Shown here: positions 51,377 to 61,535 of the stretch, in pieces
Layout: each line of letters opens with the position of its first letter
How positions within the stretch are numbered: the first letter of the stretch is position 1
Assembly (NCBI GenBank): GCA_014529385.2
Contig: CM043949.1
Coordinates: 112,096,477-112,160,476 of the forward strand
Direction of reading: 5' to 3'
DNA from: Adiantum capillus-veneris
Lineage: Eukaryota; Streptophyta; Polypodiopsida; Polypodiales; Pteridaceae
Length of the DNA: 64,000 nt
Translations under genes and position numbers: made by a program
Notes under the pieces: generated by a model
Told to the model about the DNA's origin: nothing
The model's input: the letters and a program-made list of their open reading frames with translations, nothing else
The model's database searches: none

Positions 51377-53911
51377 ATGAATCTTAGGTGATGAGTGACC
51401 GAGTGCGTATTCAGAGTTTTCTTATTGTTCCAAAAGATAATTTCCATTCCATTTACATTTCAGTGAAGCATCTAGACAGGGGTTTAGTGCTTAGTGGAGT
51501 TTAGGGTCGGTGGACTAGCTAGATCTACTCTTGAGAGATATAGGGAGTTGTGAGTGAGGTTGCTTTAAGCATTTTTACTCTTCAAATTTCTTTGTATTGA
51601 TTGAGTACTGATGCATCATCCGTTTTTTATCTTGTTTGTTTTGTTTGATTCATTTTCTTATGTTCTTTCATTTATGTACCTAGGAGTAGGATAAGTAAAT
51701 CACATTCCAGTCAGATTTGGGGCAAAAGTTAGAGTCGAGAAACCAGAAAACCATAACTTTGCCAAAAGGGCCATAAGACTCGGAAATTAGAAAATCTGAC
51801 CAAACAGAGCTGAAATTGATTCAAATCACAAAGTGGTAGCACCAAACACTGGGAAATACTTGTCAGATAGAGCCTGTAAAATTTCATCAGATTTGGCAAG
51901 GTACTACGATCGCGATCGGTGTACCTCAGTGTCAGAATTGTACAAGATTTGACATGTGCCTTCCTGATAAGATTCTAAACAAGTTTGTCTAAAGCAACCA
52001 CACCCAAAAACATCAAAAATCAAGGAAATCAGGCCACTCGGGTAAAACTAGCCTGACAGACCCAGAAACTGTAAAATCTTGACTTTTGGTGATCCAAATG
52101 CAAAAAGACTTGGGGGATAGCCTTAAAACATCAAGCATGCCAAATTTGGTCTAATTTGGGCTCAGAACTACGATCGCGATCGGTGTACCTAAGTACCAGA
52201 TTTTGACTAGATTTCATCTGTGGGATCCTCAGGTGTATACAAACATAAAAGTCTAAAGGACCTAGAGCCAGAAACCTCAAAATACCTGTCAAATCATCTG
52301 AATACAAATCCGAGTCAAAAACTGCTAAACTGGCATAGAAATTGACTTTCAGAAGACCAAAACATATCAAGACTGGGAATAAACCATACAGAGGGATAGC
52401 ATGTACACAGGACAACCCCAGATAGCTTTCAAATCCCAAAACAAACACCAAAATCAAGTCAAATTGACAGATTCAGGAAATCAGGCACTTCAGACCAAGA
52501 AACTGTAAATTCTTGACTTTTCTGAGTCCAAATCAGAAAAGATTTGGCAGGTAGTCTTAAAATAGCCTAGTGAACAAGCTGGTGAAGTTTCATCCAATTT
52601 GGGCTCCAAAGTACGATCGCGATTGGTGTACCTCAGTGCCAGATTTTGACTAGACTTTACCCACACATACACCTAGGTTATATAAGATATCATCAGTTTT
52701 CAAAATTCAAAAAAAAAATCACCAAAATAGCCAAAAACAGCAGACAGTCAGGAAACCACTGGAGTAGACCAAGATCTGGTGAAAACATGACTTTTTCTTG
52801 TCCAAATTCAAAAAGATTTGGGGAGTAGACTGTACACCATTGTCTACAATATCCACAAGTTTCATCCAATTTGGGCTCAAAACTACGATCGCGATCGGTG
52901 TACCATATTGACATTTTGAGTTGAGACTTGGTGAGTAGGTAGCTGATAACTAGACAAACAACTTTCTCAAAAGAACCAGGGTCAAAAAACCAAAAGACAG
53001 TTATCAAATAGGGAAAACACTGATCACACTGATCCTTCAGACCAAAATTTTGAGAAAATTCAAGTTTTTGTGATCCAAATGCAAAGTGGGTTTGGGAATA
53101 GACTAATCATACCCATGTCTATCAACTCCTAAAATTTCATGCAAAAAGGAGCTGGAACTACGATCGCGATCGGTGTACCCCAGTGACATTTTGGATTGAA
53201 CATTTACGAGTAGGTAGCTGACATCTAGTGCAACATATTTTCCAAAAGGAGCAAGGTCAAAAAAGCAAAAGAAAGTGGTCAAAAAAGTCCCAGTTACACA
53301 AGCAGGCCAATAACCATAAAACCACCTGGGATTTGGATTTTCATTGGTCAAAACATCTCCAAATTCAAAAATACAAAGACACTTGGTATCAAGACATCAA
53401 GGGCTAGCTACTGTGCAAAAATCTTCTAAATCTGTGACATGGGGTCAATGATCGCGATCGGTGTACCTCTACATAGTGAGGGTATTTGACTTCATAAATT
53501 TGTAGATCTACTTGAGTACATCCCAAATCTCAAGTTTGAGTGAAAAATACCTTGTAGAAGCCAAGATACAAGCCAAAGTTCCTGTGTGCTGGTCCTGAAA
53601 CTGTTTTGAGTGTTGTTTCAAGTATAGTTCACCAAAAGTGCTCTAACTTTTGATATACAACTCCAAATTGAGTCAGGTATAGCTAGGAAGAAAGCTTGCG
53701 GGCAATAGTACACACCAAGGTTTTAGAGCTGAATTTTACTAGGTTTCTTAATTCCAAACTTTCAGGGTACCCAAGACCAGTTTCCAGAGACCAAAAAAGT
53801 CACAAATTCCTGACTTTTAAGAGACTTGACCAGGGCAAAAAGGGATTGTGTGCACTAAGCCAAGGTGTTCTTATCAAGGATCATCTTGGGAGTATCGAGT
53901 GAGGCTTAAAC
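51377..53911 (+). repeat. Long leader with divergent ~270-bp repeats and a CpG palindrome
   Basis: Between primer site and first ORF. CGATCGCGATCGGTGTACCT or a one- or two-base variant occurs at 51907, 52171, 52614, 52886, 53161 and 53449, spaced 264, 443, 272, 275 and 288 bp. An additional copy lies in the LTR at 51011. Around most copies the sequence reads CATCCAATTTGGGCTC upstream and a (T)TTTGACTAGA-like segment downstream, so the units are decayed tandem repeats. No long ORF. Confidence 0.85.
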
Positions 53912-54784
53912 ATGACGACTCATACATCATTAGGGTTTCCCACTCAACTCAGAGCTATGCCACCTACACAAACAACCAGAAATACTGCAACACCTATAAC
54001 AAGAGGGTTGAGACAAGACCATGAGGCTTATCAATCATATCAAGCCAAACCTCAAGGCAGGGCTCATGGATATTTGTCAAGTGATCATGTAGCTCACTGG
54101 ATACCAAACCAATCAACTAAAATGCGGGAGTTTGAAAGAGCAAAAGTGGAAATTGTTGGAGACTTAGAGGAGAAGCATCCTCTAATCAACAAACCCAACG
54201 TGAGGTTCATCAAAACCAATGAAGCCACGAGAGTTCTAACGGATTACACTTATGATGGCCTTTATAGGTTACCAATTGGGGATCAAAAAAACTTCTATAG
54301 ATGTTTAAATTCCATCATTGAAGAGTTTACAGACTACAAGAACCTCTATGCCTTCACATACACAGATGACCAGGGAGCGCAAGTTCTAATGGTAGATATG
54401 TATGGACGAGAGTACAAACTTATCAGCCCAATTGAGCTAGAAAGATATACAATCTCTGCTTACTACTTTCAAGCGAGTGTAAGCGTACCAGGGTTTTTTG
54501 AGACTGATTTGCAAGAAGTGAACATTGAAACTATGGAATCAAATGGACCTCAAACATCCAAAATAGCTATTCACGGGAGTGTAGCCCCTACCTCATTGAG
54601 TGAAACCAAGAGACCACCAATTAGACTTACAAATCCATCAACATTTCCAAAACATGTCTCAAAGGGGATTCCACCAGGATTTGCTCCAAGACGAGAAGAA
54701 GGAACGAGGGATGTCTTTGTGAGAGACCCCAACACACTAAGATACATGGTTGAACCAGAACCAATGAGACCCAATGTGTCTTGA
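53912..54784 (+). CDS. Unrecognised 290-aa ORF in the Tat-like element
   Basis: Uninterrupted from ATG (MTTHTSLGF) to TGA. Residues 1-50 are Thr/Gln/Pro-rich and low in order. Residues 60-190 look folded: mixed charged and aromatic (YDGLYRLPIGDQKNFYRCLN, then YAFTYTDDQGAQVLMVDMYG). From about 205 onward it is Pro/Ser-rich and basic. No zinc knuckle, protease or RT motif; no signal peptide or membrane segment. It follows a 2.5-kb leader on the same strand as the LTR and primer site. Position fits either the extra ORF upstream of gag known from Ogre/Tat elements or a divergent gag. LINE sequence of opposite strand begins 60 bp later, so the rest of the element is lost or displaced. Openness over 873 bp among decayed elements suggests recent coding use. 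Confidence 0.6.
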   Translation: MTTHTSLGFPTQLRAMPPTQTTRNTATPITRGLRQDHEAYQSYQAKPQGRAHGYLSSDHVAHWIPNQSTKMREFERAKVEIVGDLEEKHPLINKPNVRFIKTNEATRVLTDYTYDGLYRLPIGDQKNFYRCLNSIIEEFTDYKNLYAFTYTDDQGAQVLMVDMYGREYKLISPIELERYTISAYYFQASVSVPGFFETDLQEVNIETMESNGPQTSKIAIHGSVAPTSLSETKRPPIRLTNPSTFPKHVSKGIPPGFAPRREEGTRDVFVRDPNTLRYMVEPEPMRPNVS

Positions 54785-54839
54785 GGTTTTTGTGTTGCTT
54801 TTCCACAAGAACCGTTTGATAGGCTGCAAAAATACTTTT

Positions 54840-56960
54840 TGATTGGATTTGCTCAATTCTAGCAACGACGATAGAATAAAATATACGCGATCATGGAAGG
54901 CATTAATCACCGCCGTGACTCTGTTATAGAAGGGGAGGACCACAAAATTTCACCTTCTCATTTTACTATTTATTTTGGTCAAGAACCAATCAAATTTTTG
55001 CTTATCCACAATGCCCACCCCAAGTGGAGCGCCTAGGTGTTTGAACAGAGTGCCCTTACCTATATCTCATGATAGTTCTTGATTTCTCAATACTTCACAT
55101 TGGGCCGGAAGCACAAGCAAATAATTGAACAATCTCAAGGATTCTTCTTAGCATTTTTGAGTTGGCTTTAAGAAAGAGCAAAGAGTCACTTGCAAACAAC
55201 TTAGCAAGCAATTGTTTTCCTCCAAGAAGTGAAAGACCTTGAATTTCCCCTTTCTTTGCACTATCCTCAAGTGCGGTCACCAAAGGGTGAGAGCCCATTG
55301 CAAAAGTTAGCGAGGCAATGGGTAAGCCTTTCTTGATAGAACGATTGACTTCAAAACCTCCCACTAACTTGTTGTTGAAGAGAAGTTTAGAGTAGCTTCC
55401 TTTCCCCAAGCGTCCGAACTGTCACACACATTTTGGGTCCAAAGCCCAAAGCCTTCATGAAAGTCTCAATGTAAGACCATGGGACTCTTTTGTCGGGCTT
55501 ATCTAGGTCAAATTGGAGGAGGATATATTCTTGCTTGGTAAAAGAAGCATACTCAATGCTAACCATGGCAGTGAGGATGTTATCATATATCAACTGTCCT
55601 TTGATGAATCTATGTTGGTGGGGGGTGATGATTTTGTTCAAGGTTGCAACCAATCTTAATGAAACCACCTTAGCAATGATCTTGTATGCATCTGTCATCA
55701 TGGAGATAGGCCGCTAGTGCTTTAGCAGCGAGCGGGACACCAACTTGGGAATAGGTCTAATCGGTCCTCTTTTAAGGTTGGCAACCAATTCCCCCTCAAG
55801 AAGAGCCCTGTTAGCTAGCTGTGCTATTGAGATTTTGAGATCCTCCTAGAATTCTTTGAATAATTTGACAGTGAGTCCATCCCACCCAAAGGACTTTTCC
55901 TTCCCAATTGCTTGCAAAGCACTCCAACATTCATCAATAGAGATTGGTCTGTCCAATGATTTTGCTTCAATAGGGAGTATATTACATTTAATTGTACCAA
56001 GCAGATGGGATTTGGTCTCCTCGACCCTAGGAGCAGAGACTTCTGGCTGACCAATAATCTTGGGGAGATCACTATAATAAAAAATTACTATCACGTGGGT
56101 TCAACATTGGGGATTATTTTATTCTATGTTTTTTCACTTTTTTACATGCAAAATGTTGTTGAAAAATGTCCTTGGAAAACAATTTACAGATTGAATAGGA
56201 AAAGGGTCCCTTTTATTGGTGATAAATTCATAGGTAAGGGGTTTTCTAAATAGTGCTTGAACGCATGTGATATACATAGATTTTACATATAGTGACCCCT
56301 TCGAGCCAATAATTTGACTCAGATGGTCAAGCATGAGCTTGGTCACAACATTCTGGTCTCTTACTTTGCTCCCCCTCTCACCAATGACTGTTGTGATAGA
56401 ATCCCTTCTTCTTTTGACTTTGAGAGATCTAAAGAAATGAGTTTGGTTGGCGCGTTCGCGTTTGAGGGCAAGCTCTTTGGCCAGCACTTGTTTCTTATTG
56501 ATATCCTCTTTGGCCTCATGCCATCTTTTGTGCTCTTCCTCAAGAGATCTTCCTTCTTGTTTTCTTTTGGAGAGCTCCTCTACTTCTTCCTTCAACTTCA
56601 TGTTGAGACCTCTCGAGCCTTTTTCACTTTGGGCCCTGCACATTCTATCTTGATTGGATTCTATGCACCAAGGAGGTCCATGCTCAAGGGCCATCTACTT
56701 CCACATCCTACCTTAGCTTGCAAAGAGCCATATTGTCTAGGGATATGAAAAGAGATTCCTTAAAGAGATGATCCCTTGAGAGTAGTTTCTTTTTCTTGCC
56801 CATGGATGTCCGAAACTGTGGAGATAATTGAATAGGTCATAACATGAGCAGTCAATGCTTGATTTGAGCACTGTAAAGCACATGTTGTAGCTCTTTGTAG
56901 GAACAACCAAAGTTGTGCTAAACTTGATTCCATTTCTTAGTACATATCTCAAGGTGGGTC
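54840..56960 (-). pseudogene. LINE ORF2 remnant (RT), minus strand
   Basis: In minus-strand order: a Lys/Glu-rich segment upstream of RT (56694-56300), an interruption at about 56290-56090, the pre-RT region (WDGLTVKLFKEF near 55860), then RT with YKIIAKVVSLRL, HQHRFIKGQLIYDNIL and FDLDKPDKRVPW (55701-55430). This is followed by a frameshifted part with IKKGLPIASLTF and FASDSLLFL (55409-55095), where the catalytic box has changed from A-D-D to A-S-D. The motif order is that of plant L1-like RT. Endonuclease and zf-RVT tail were not identified. Nonfunctional. Confidence 0.82.
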
Positions 56961-56964
56961 CAAA

Positions 56965-57534
56965 AACAATAGAAGCAATCCCTGGAAATTCTTGTATTGC
57001 CCATATCTTCCTCGTCTAGATTCCAAGACAAGATGTAAAAACAAGCTTGGAGAGGGCATCAAGCACTACACTTTTAGCCTAGAAACTTGCATTTTGACAA
57101 CGTCTTGGCCTACGGGCTTCAAACCTCATTTAACAGTCCCAAAACCCACAATTAGCATACATTTTAATCAACCTGATGTCATAATAGAATCTGACAATGT
57201 TCATAATATTGTTAGAACTTCAAAATACTTATAGATTCTCATCTTTTATCCCATGTATGCAAAGAAACACAACATTCACCCCCTCTGAACCTGCACATCC
57301 TCCGATATGTGCCAACCATCATCTGCCATCCCAAATTGGAAGCAAAAACCTTTAAACACATAACCATTGGCCCACTATAAGAATAACATCCACAATCTTC
57401 CAATCTATGGCTTCATGCGAGTATACCCTCCTCTAGGATCATAGGGAAACATAAAAACTTTCCATCAGTGGAACATAAGGATCCATTATCCCATAAACCA
57501 TTATGAACACCACATGGATCATATGGCATATAAA
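56965..57534. other. Short unassigned region
   Basis: No supported gene; one open frame of 80 codons on the plus strand has unremarkable composition. Confidence 0.5.
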
Positions 57535-58245
57535 TCACCTACCCCAAACCATGCACATTTCCATCTCCTCTTGGATCAAATGGTGAATTGGACAATTCCC
57601 ATAAGAGGAATACATCACAAGTTCCCTAATGATAGAGTTCCCCCCTAGATCATTAGGGTTGCAAGTAAACTGCCACAAGGCACAAAATGTTCTTGAACCA
57701 TAAAACACAAAAACATATGGGTTGTAATAGTCCCTTGGAACATAGAGTAGCAACAAATCCATATTATCCCCTCCTCTAACAACATCCTCAATATTAATCA
57801 ATAGATCATTATCATCCACAATAGAAATCACCCTATTTGGTACCTCAAAATCTGTAGGCATCATGTCTATGGTAGACTTAAAATCCTCTACAACCTCATC
57901 ATGTATCTGGATTAGCTCATCATTATCCTCATTTTTCTTACCACATTGTTGAATTTTGGGGTGATAAGAAACTTGAAATCCCTCTAAAGCATCATCCAAA
58001 AGAGTCATATACTCCATATAATCCTTTTTATCAAAGGAAACCTGTAATTTATTTGTTGCATGGTTAAAACAAGCCTTGTTACATATATCACACATAGGAT
58101 TCTTTGGTTCTAGAAGTAAAGGTTGGTACTTCTCTCCCTCCATCAAATAATTTTGAAGAGTAGATAGCAGGAAAAAAACAATAAAAAAAGTGCAACACGG
58201 ATCCAACATGGCATGCAATTTATTGGATTCCCTATTTATGTACAA
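57535..58245 (-). CDS. Unrecognised 236-aa ORF
   Basis: Open from ATG at 58245 to the stop at 57535. Near the N-terminus a hydrophobic run (about residues 18-31, FFIVFFLLSTL) could be a membrane anchor. A C-x2-C pair (MCDICNKACF) lies near residue 53. The middle (about 105-175) is acidic, with DNDELIQIHDEVVEDF and IVDDNDLL. The C-terminal part is rich in aromatic residues (YVPRDYYNPYVFVFYGSRTF). No family recognised. It lies on the same strand as copia E, 460 bp beyond that element's LTR, and opposite to nothing known. No codon evidence could be computed; it may be a host gene exon, an element ORF or chance. Confidence 0.4.
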   Translation of the reverse strand: MYINRESNKLHAMLDPCCTFFIVFFLLSTLQNYLMEGEKYQPLLLEPKNPMCDICNKACFNHATNKLQVSFDKKDYMEYMTLLDDALEGFQVSYHPKIQQCGKKNEDNDELIQIHDEVVEDFKSTIDMMPTDFEVPNRVISIVDDNDLLINIEDVVRGGDNMDLLLLYVPRDYYNPYVFVFYGSRTFCALWQFTCNPNDLGGNSIIRELVMYSSYGNCPIHHLIQEEMEMCMVWGR

Positions 58246-58702
58246 AGTGCGATCAAAATTGACCCTTGATAATCACCCAAAAAGGGTAAAAACCTTAGGA
58301 AAACGGTAAAATCTTGAGCATTGGTACCAAAATATGTTGAATATCCACCACTACTTGGCCCTCTAACCATTCTTGCTTGTCATATATTCTCCACCCATGG
58401 TTGGCAGCATGTACACGAGCTGACAATTCTCACACACTGGCCCTAATGGAAGCTTGGGAATCCACCCTCTTTGCACATGTGCTTGCCCAAACCCTTCCCT
58501 ATTGATATGTTGTCATGTAATCTTGCACTAAAAAACATTCCTCAAGCTACACACACAACAAACCCAAAATCTCTATCTGTGTAGCCGTTCACACTTTTTC
58601 CTAGAGCTTCTTCTCCAAAACATTCACCAAACTCTATTTTGAGGCCCTTGAAAAATTTCATCCCATCCTTTTGCCTTGTCCTCTTTGGAAAAGAGAGAAA
58701 AA
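58246..58702. other. Short unassigned region
   Basis: Nothing recognised before the copia E LTR. Confidence 0.5.
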
Positions 58703-58928
58703 TGTTGTAATTAGGGTTGCAGGAAAATACACAGCTTGGAGAAGATGAAGGAAGCTCAAGGCACACAATTGAGAGTGTATTACTTAGTGTGCAATGGAAA
58801 GATAAGTTAGACCTAGAGTGATGGGCGTATATACAATGCACGGGAAAAAATCCTCCTAGTGAGGGAAAAAATGCCCCGACGGTCCTAAGTGTGTTCACAC
58901 ACATCACTACGACATGTATATGGTAACG
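58703..58928 (-). repeat. 3' LTR of copia E
   Basis: Reverse complement runs from CGTTACCATATACATG (58928, first base changed) to CCTAATTACAACA at 58703; 226 bp. Confidence 0.9.
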
Positions 58929-61319
58929 AATTCCCCCTAAAGTGATGTGGTGAACGAGAGCTAGCACATAGAGTAAAGGGAAGTGCTATGTCCTGAGGAC
59001 ATGATCAGTCCACAAAGGGAAGTAAGCCCAAAGCTTTTCAGAAAGCTTCAAACTTCTCACGAGACAATGCCTTTATGAAAAGATCTTCAAGATTGTCCTA
59101 TTTTGGCACATAAGACAAGCTGATCTCTCTTGTTGAGAGCCTCTCCGTTACATAGTGGTAATGCACTTCAACGTGCTTTGTGTGAGCATGAAAAATTGGG
59201 TTCCTCGCAACTACTGATGTGCTCTGATTGTCAGTGTAGATAGTGTTGGCAGTATCCTATCCAACACCCAAATCATCCATAAGGCATATGAGCCATACAC
59301 ACTCAATCGTAGCTTTGAAGACTGTCTTGTACTCAGCATCACAACTGTAAGTGGCCTTAGTAGGTTGCTTCTTGCTCAACCATGATATACATGAACTGCC
59401 AAGCATGAAACCAAAACCATTTGTGGACACTTGCGTGTCAAAACAACTAGCCCAATATGAGTCCAAAAAAGCATATAAGTATGGAGGCAATGATCCCCCC
59501 TTGGGATAACACAAGCCAAGATCTGACTCAAGTAGCAAAGAATCCTCTTGACAACCTGCCAATGCTTAGACCCTGGGCTATGCATAAATCTTCTGACTTG
59601 TGAGATTGCAAATTGAATATCCGGCCTCGTGTTTCATACATAAATGAGGCATCCAACAACATTTTGGTAAAGAGTGACAACTGCAGGATCACCAGCCTCA
59701 TGAAGACTCAACTTCAAACCTATATCCATGGGAATGGCAATGTGTTTGCAATCCTCAAGTCCAAAATTACATAGCAATGTCTCTATGTAAGTTTTTTGAC
59801 ACAAGGCAATACTACCATCATACTCCTTAAATTGTATACCCAAATAATGATGCACAGCAGCACCAAATCTTTCATCTTGAAAGTAGCATTCAAATCAGCC
59901 TGAAATTCAGCACTATGTCTCTCATTTGGTCTAGGGATCAGCAAATCATCCACATAGAGAACCACAATGAGAAGTACATCACCCTCACGCTTTACATACA
60001 ATGTTCTTTCTGTTGGACTGTTACAAAAGCCTCGTTTGAACAAATGAGTGTCAGCCTTCTCATACCAAGCATGAAGAGATTGCTTCAACCCATATAAAGC
60101 TTTGTTACATTTTCACACCTTATGCTCTTGTCCTTTCTTGACAAAACTGCGAGGTTGTGTTAAATAAACCTCCTCAAATATGTCACCATTCAAGAAAGCA
60201 ATAACAATGTCTGATTGATGTACATCCCAACAAAAATGAGCTGCCAATGCACATAGAAAATTCACAGTAGTCATACGACAAGTGGGACAAAAAGTATCTT
60301 CATAATCTTTGCGTTTTTGTTGTGCATAACCCTTTGCAACAAGTTGAGCCTTATAGAGATCAATCTCACCATCCGGCTTGCATTTCAACTTGTAAACCCA
60401 ATGTGTACCAATGGCCATTTTTCCAGGAGGTAAATCACATAAAGTCCATGTGTCATTTTTTATAAGTGCTTCATATTTTGATTACAAGGCAGCCATCCAA
60501 TTTTCTAAATTCTGTGCTTTATCAAAAGACAAAGGTTCCTCAACATCATGTAATTTAGACACAGCCAAAACATGACAATCTGATGCATAAGTTGCATGGC
60601 GAGAACCTAAACAAGTGCGACTAGACAAAGGTGCATCCAATTTACTATCACGCAAAGTATGCACTAGCCATTTAGGCATACCTCTAGCCTGCTCATTCTT
60701 AGCCCTTTCTTGATCAAGTACATCATGTACATTTTCATGAGCACTAAAATAACCTTTGAATCCACAACTACATTTGCAAAATTCTGCCCACACTTGTCAT
60801 ACAAAGTGAGCTTATATAGCCCACGGCATAAAACGCCAGAAGCAACAATTTCATCACCAAAACTAAGATCATGTATTGTACATCTGTCATCCACAAATTT
60901 GACTACAAGACCAAGTCAAGCAAGTGTAGATATAGACAAAAGATTCTTCTTAATCCCAGGTAAATAGAGTGCATCAACAAGTATGAAACAACTGCCATTT
61001 GCAGTACTAAGCACAATCTTTCCAACTCCCTAAACTAGATAAAAGGAATGCTGGCACAAATAAGTGAATTCTCGTAAAGGATAGACTCAAGAGAGGTGAA
61101 CAAAATCAGGATGTGACGTAATGTGCTTTGTAGAACCACTATCAAAATACCATACATGTGAATCTGTAGCAACTGACATGCATGCATCATGGACCGGAGG
61201 ATTATAGGTACACTCTGCACTAAAAACCCATTTTGCATCAACATCAACATCACAGTCTCCTTTCACAGAAGAATAAAAAATAGCTGCATTTGTAATGGAT
61301 TTAGCATATGCAGTGGAAT
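58703..61319 (-). mobile_element. copia E, minus strand, integrase deleted, interrupted by F
   Basis: The 3' LTR is 58703-58928. RNase H and RT follow (59020-60420) with YVDDLLIP near 59950. The pre-RT linker then joins at about 60747 directly to the protease end, so roughly 1.07 kb containing the integrase is missing. Protease (FDSGSTKHIT, about 61130) and the gag-protease spacer extend to 61319, where the plus-strand LTR of F begins. Stops and frameshifts occur throughout. The remaining gag and 5' LTR may lie beyond element F outside the window. Confidence 0.92.
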
Positions 61320-61521
61320 TGTTACCATATACATGTGGTAGTGATGTGTGTGAACACACTAGGACCGCTGGGGCATTTTTTCCCTCTTTAGGAGGTTTTT
61401 CCCCCCGAGCATTGTATATACGCCCATCACTCTAGGGAAGTAATACACTCTCTATTGTGTGCCTTGAGCTTTCTTCATCTTCTCCAAGTTGTGTGCGTTT
61501 CTCTGCAACCCTATTCCAACA
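61320..61521 (+). repeat. 5' LTR of copia F
   Basis: TGTTACCATATACATG to CCAACA, 202 bp. It lacks about 26 bp (GCTATCTATC...) after CTCTAGGG found in the other LTRs. Confidence 0.92.
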
Positions 61522-61523
61522 AT

Positions 61524-61535
61524 TTCTATTAGAGC
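61524..61535 (+). other. Degenerate primer binding site, copia F
   Basis: TTCTATTAGAGC against TGGTATCAGAGC: four mismatches. Confidence 0.7.

Noticed and set aside
50365..53911. CRISPR array in the palindrome-bearing repeats
   Set aside because: Spacing of about 270 bp, related inter-motif sequence and the plant TE context exclude CRISPR; these are tandem leader repeats.
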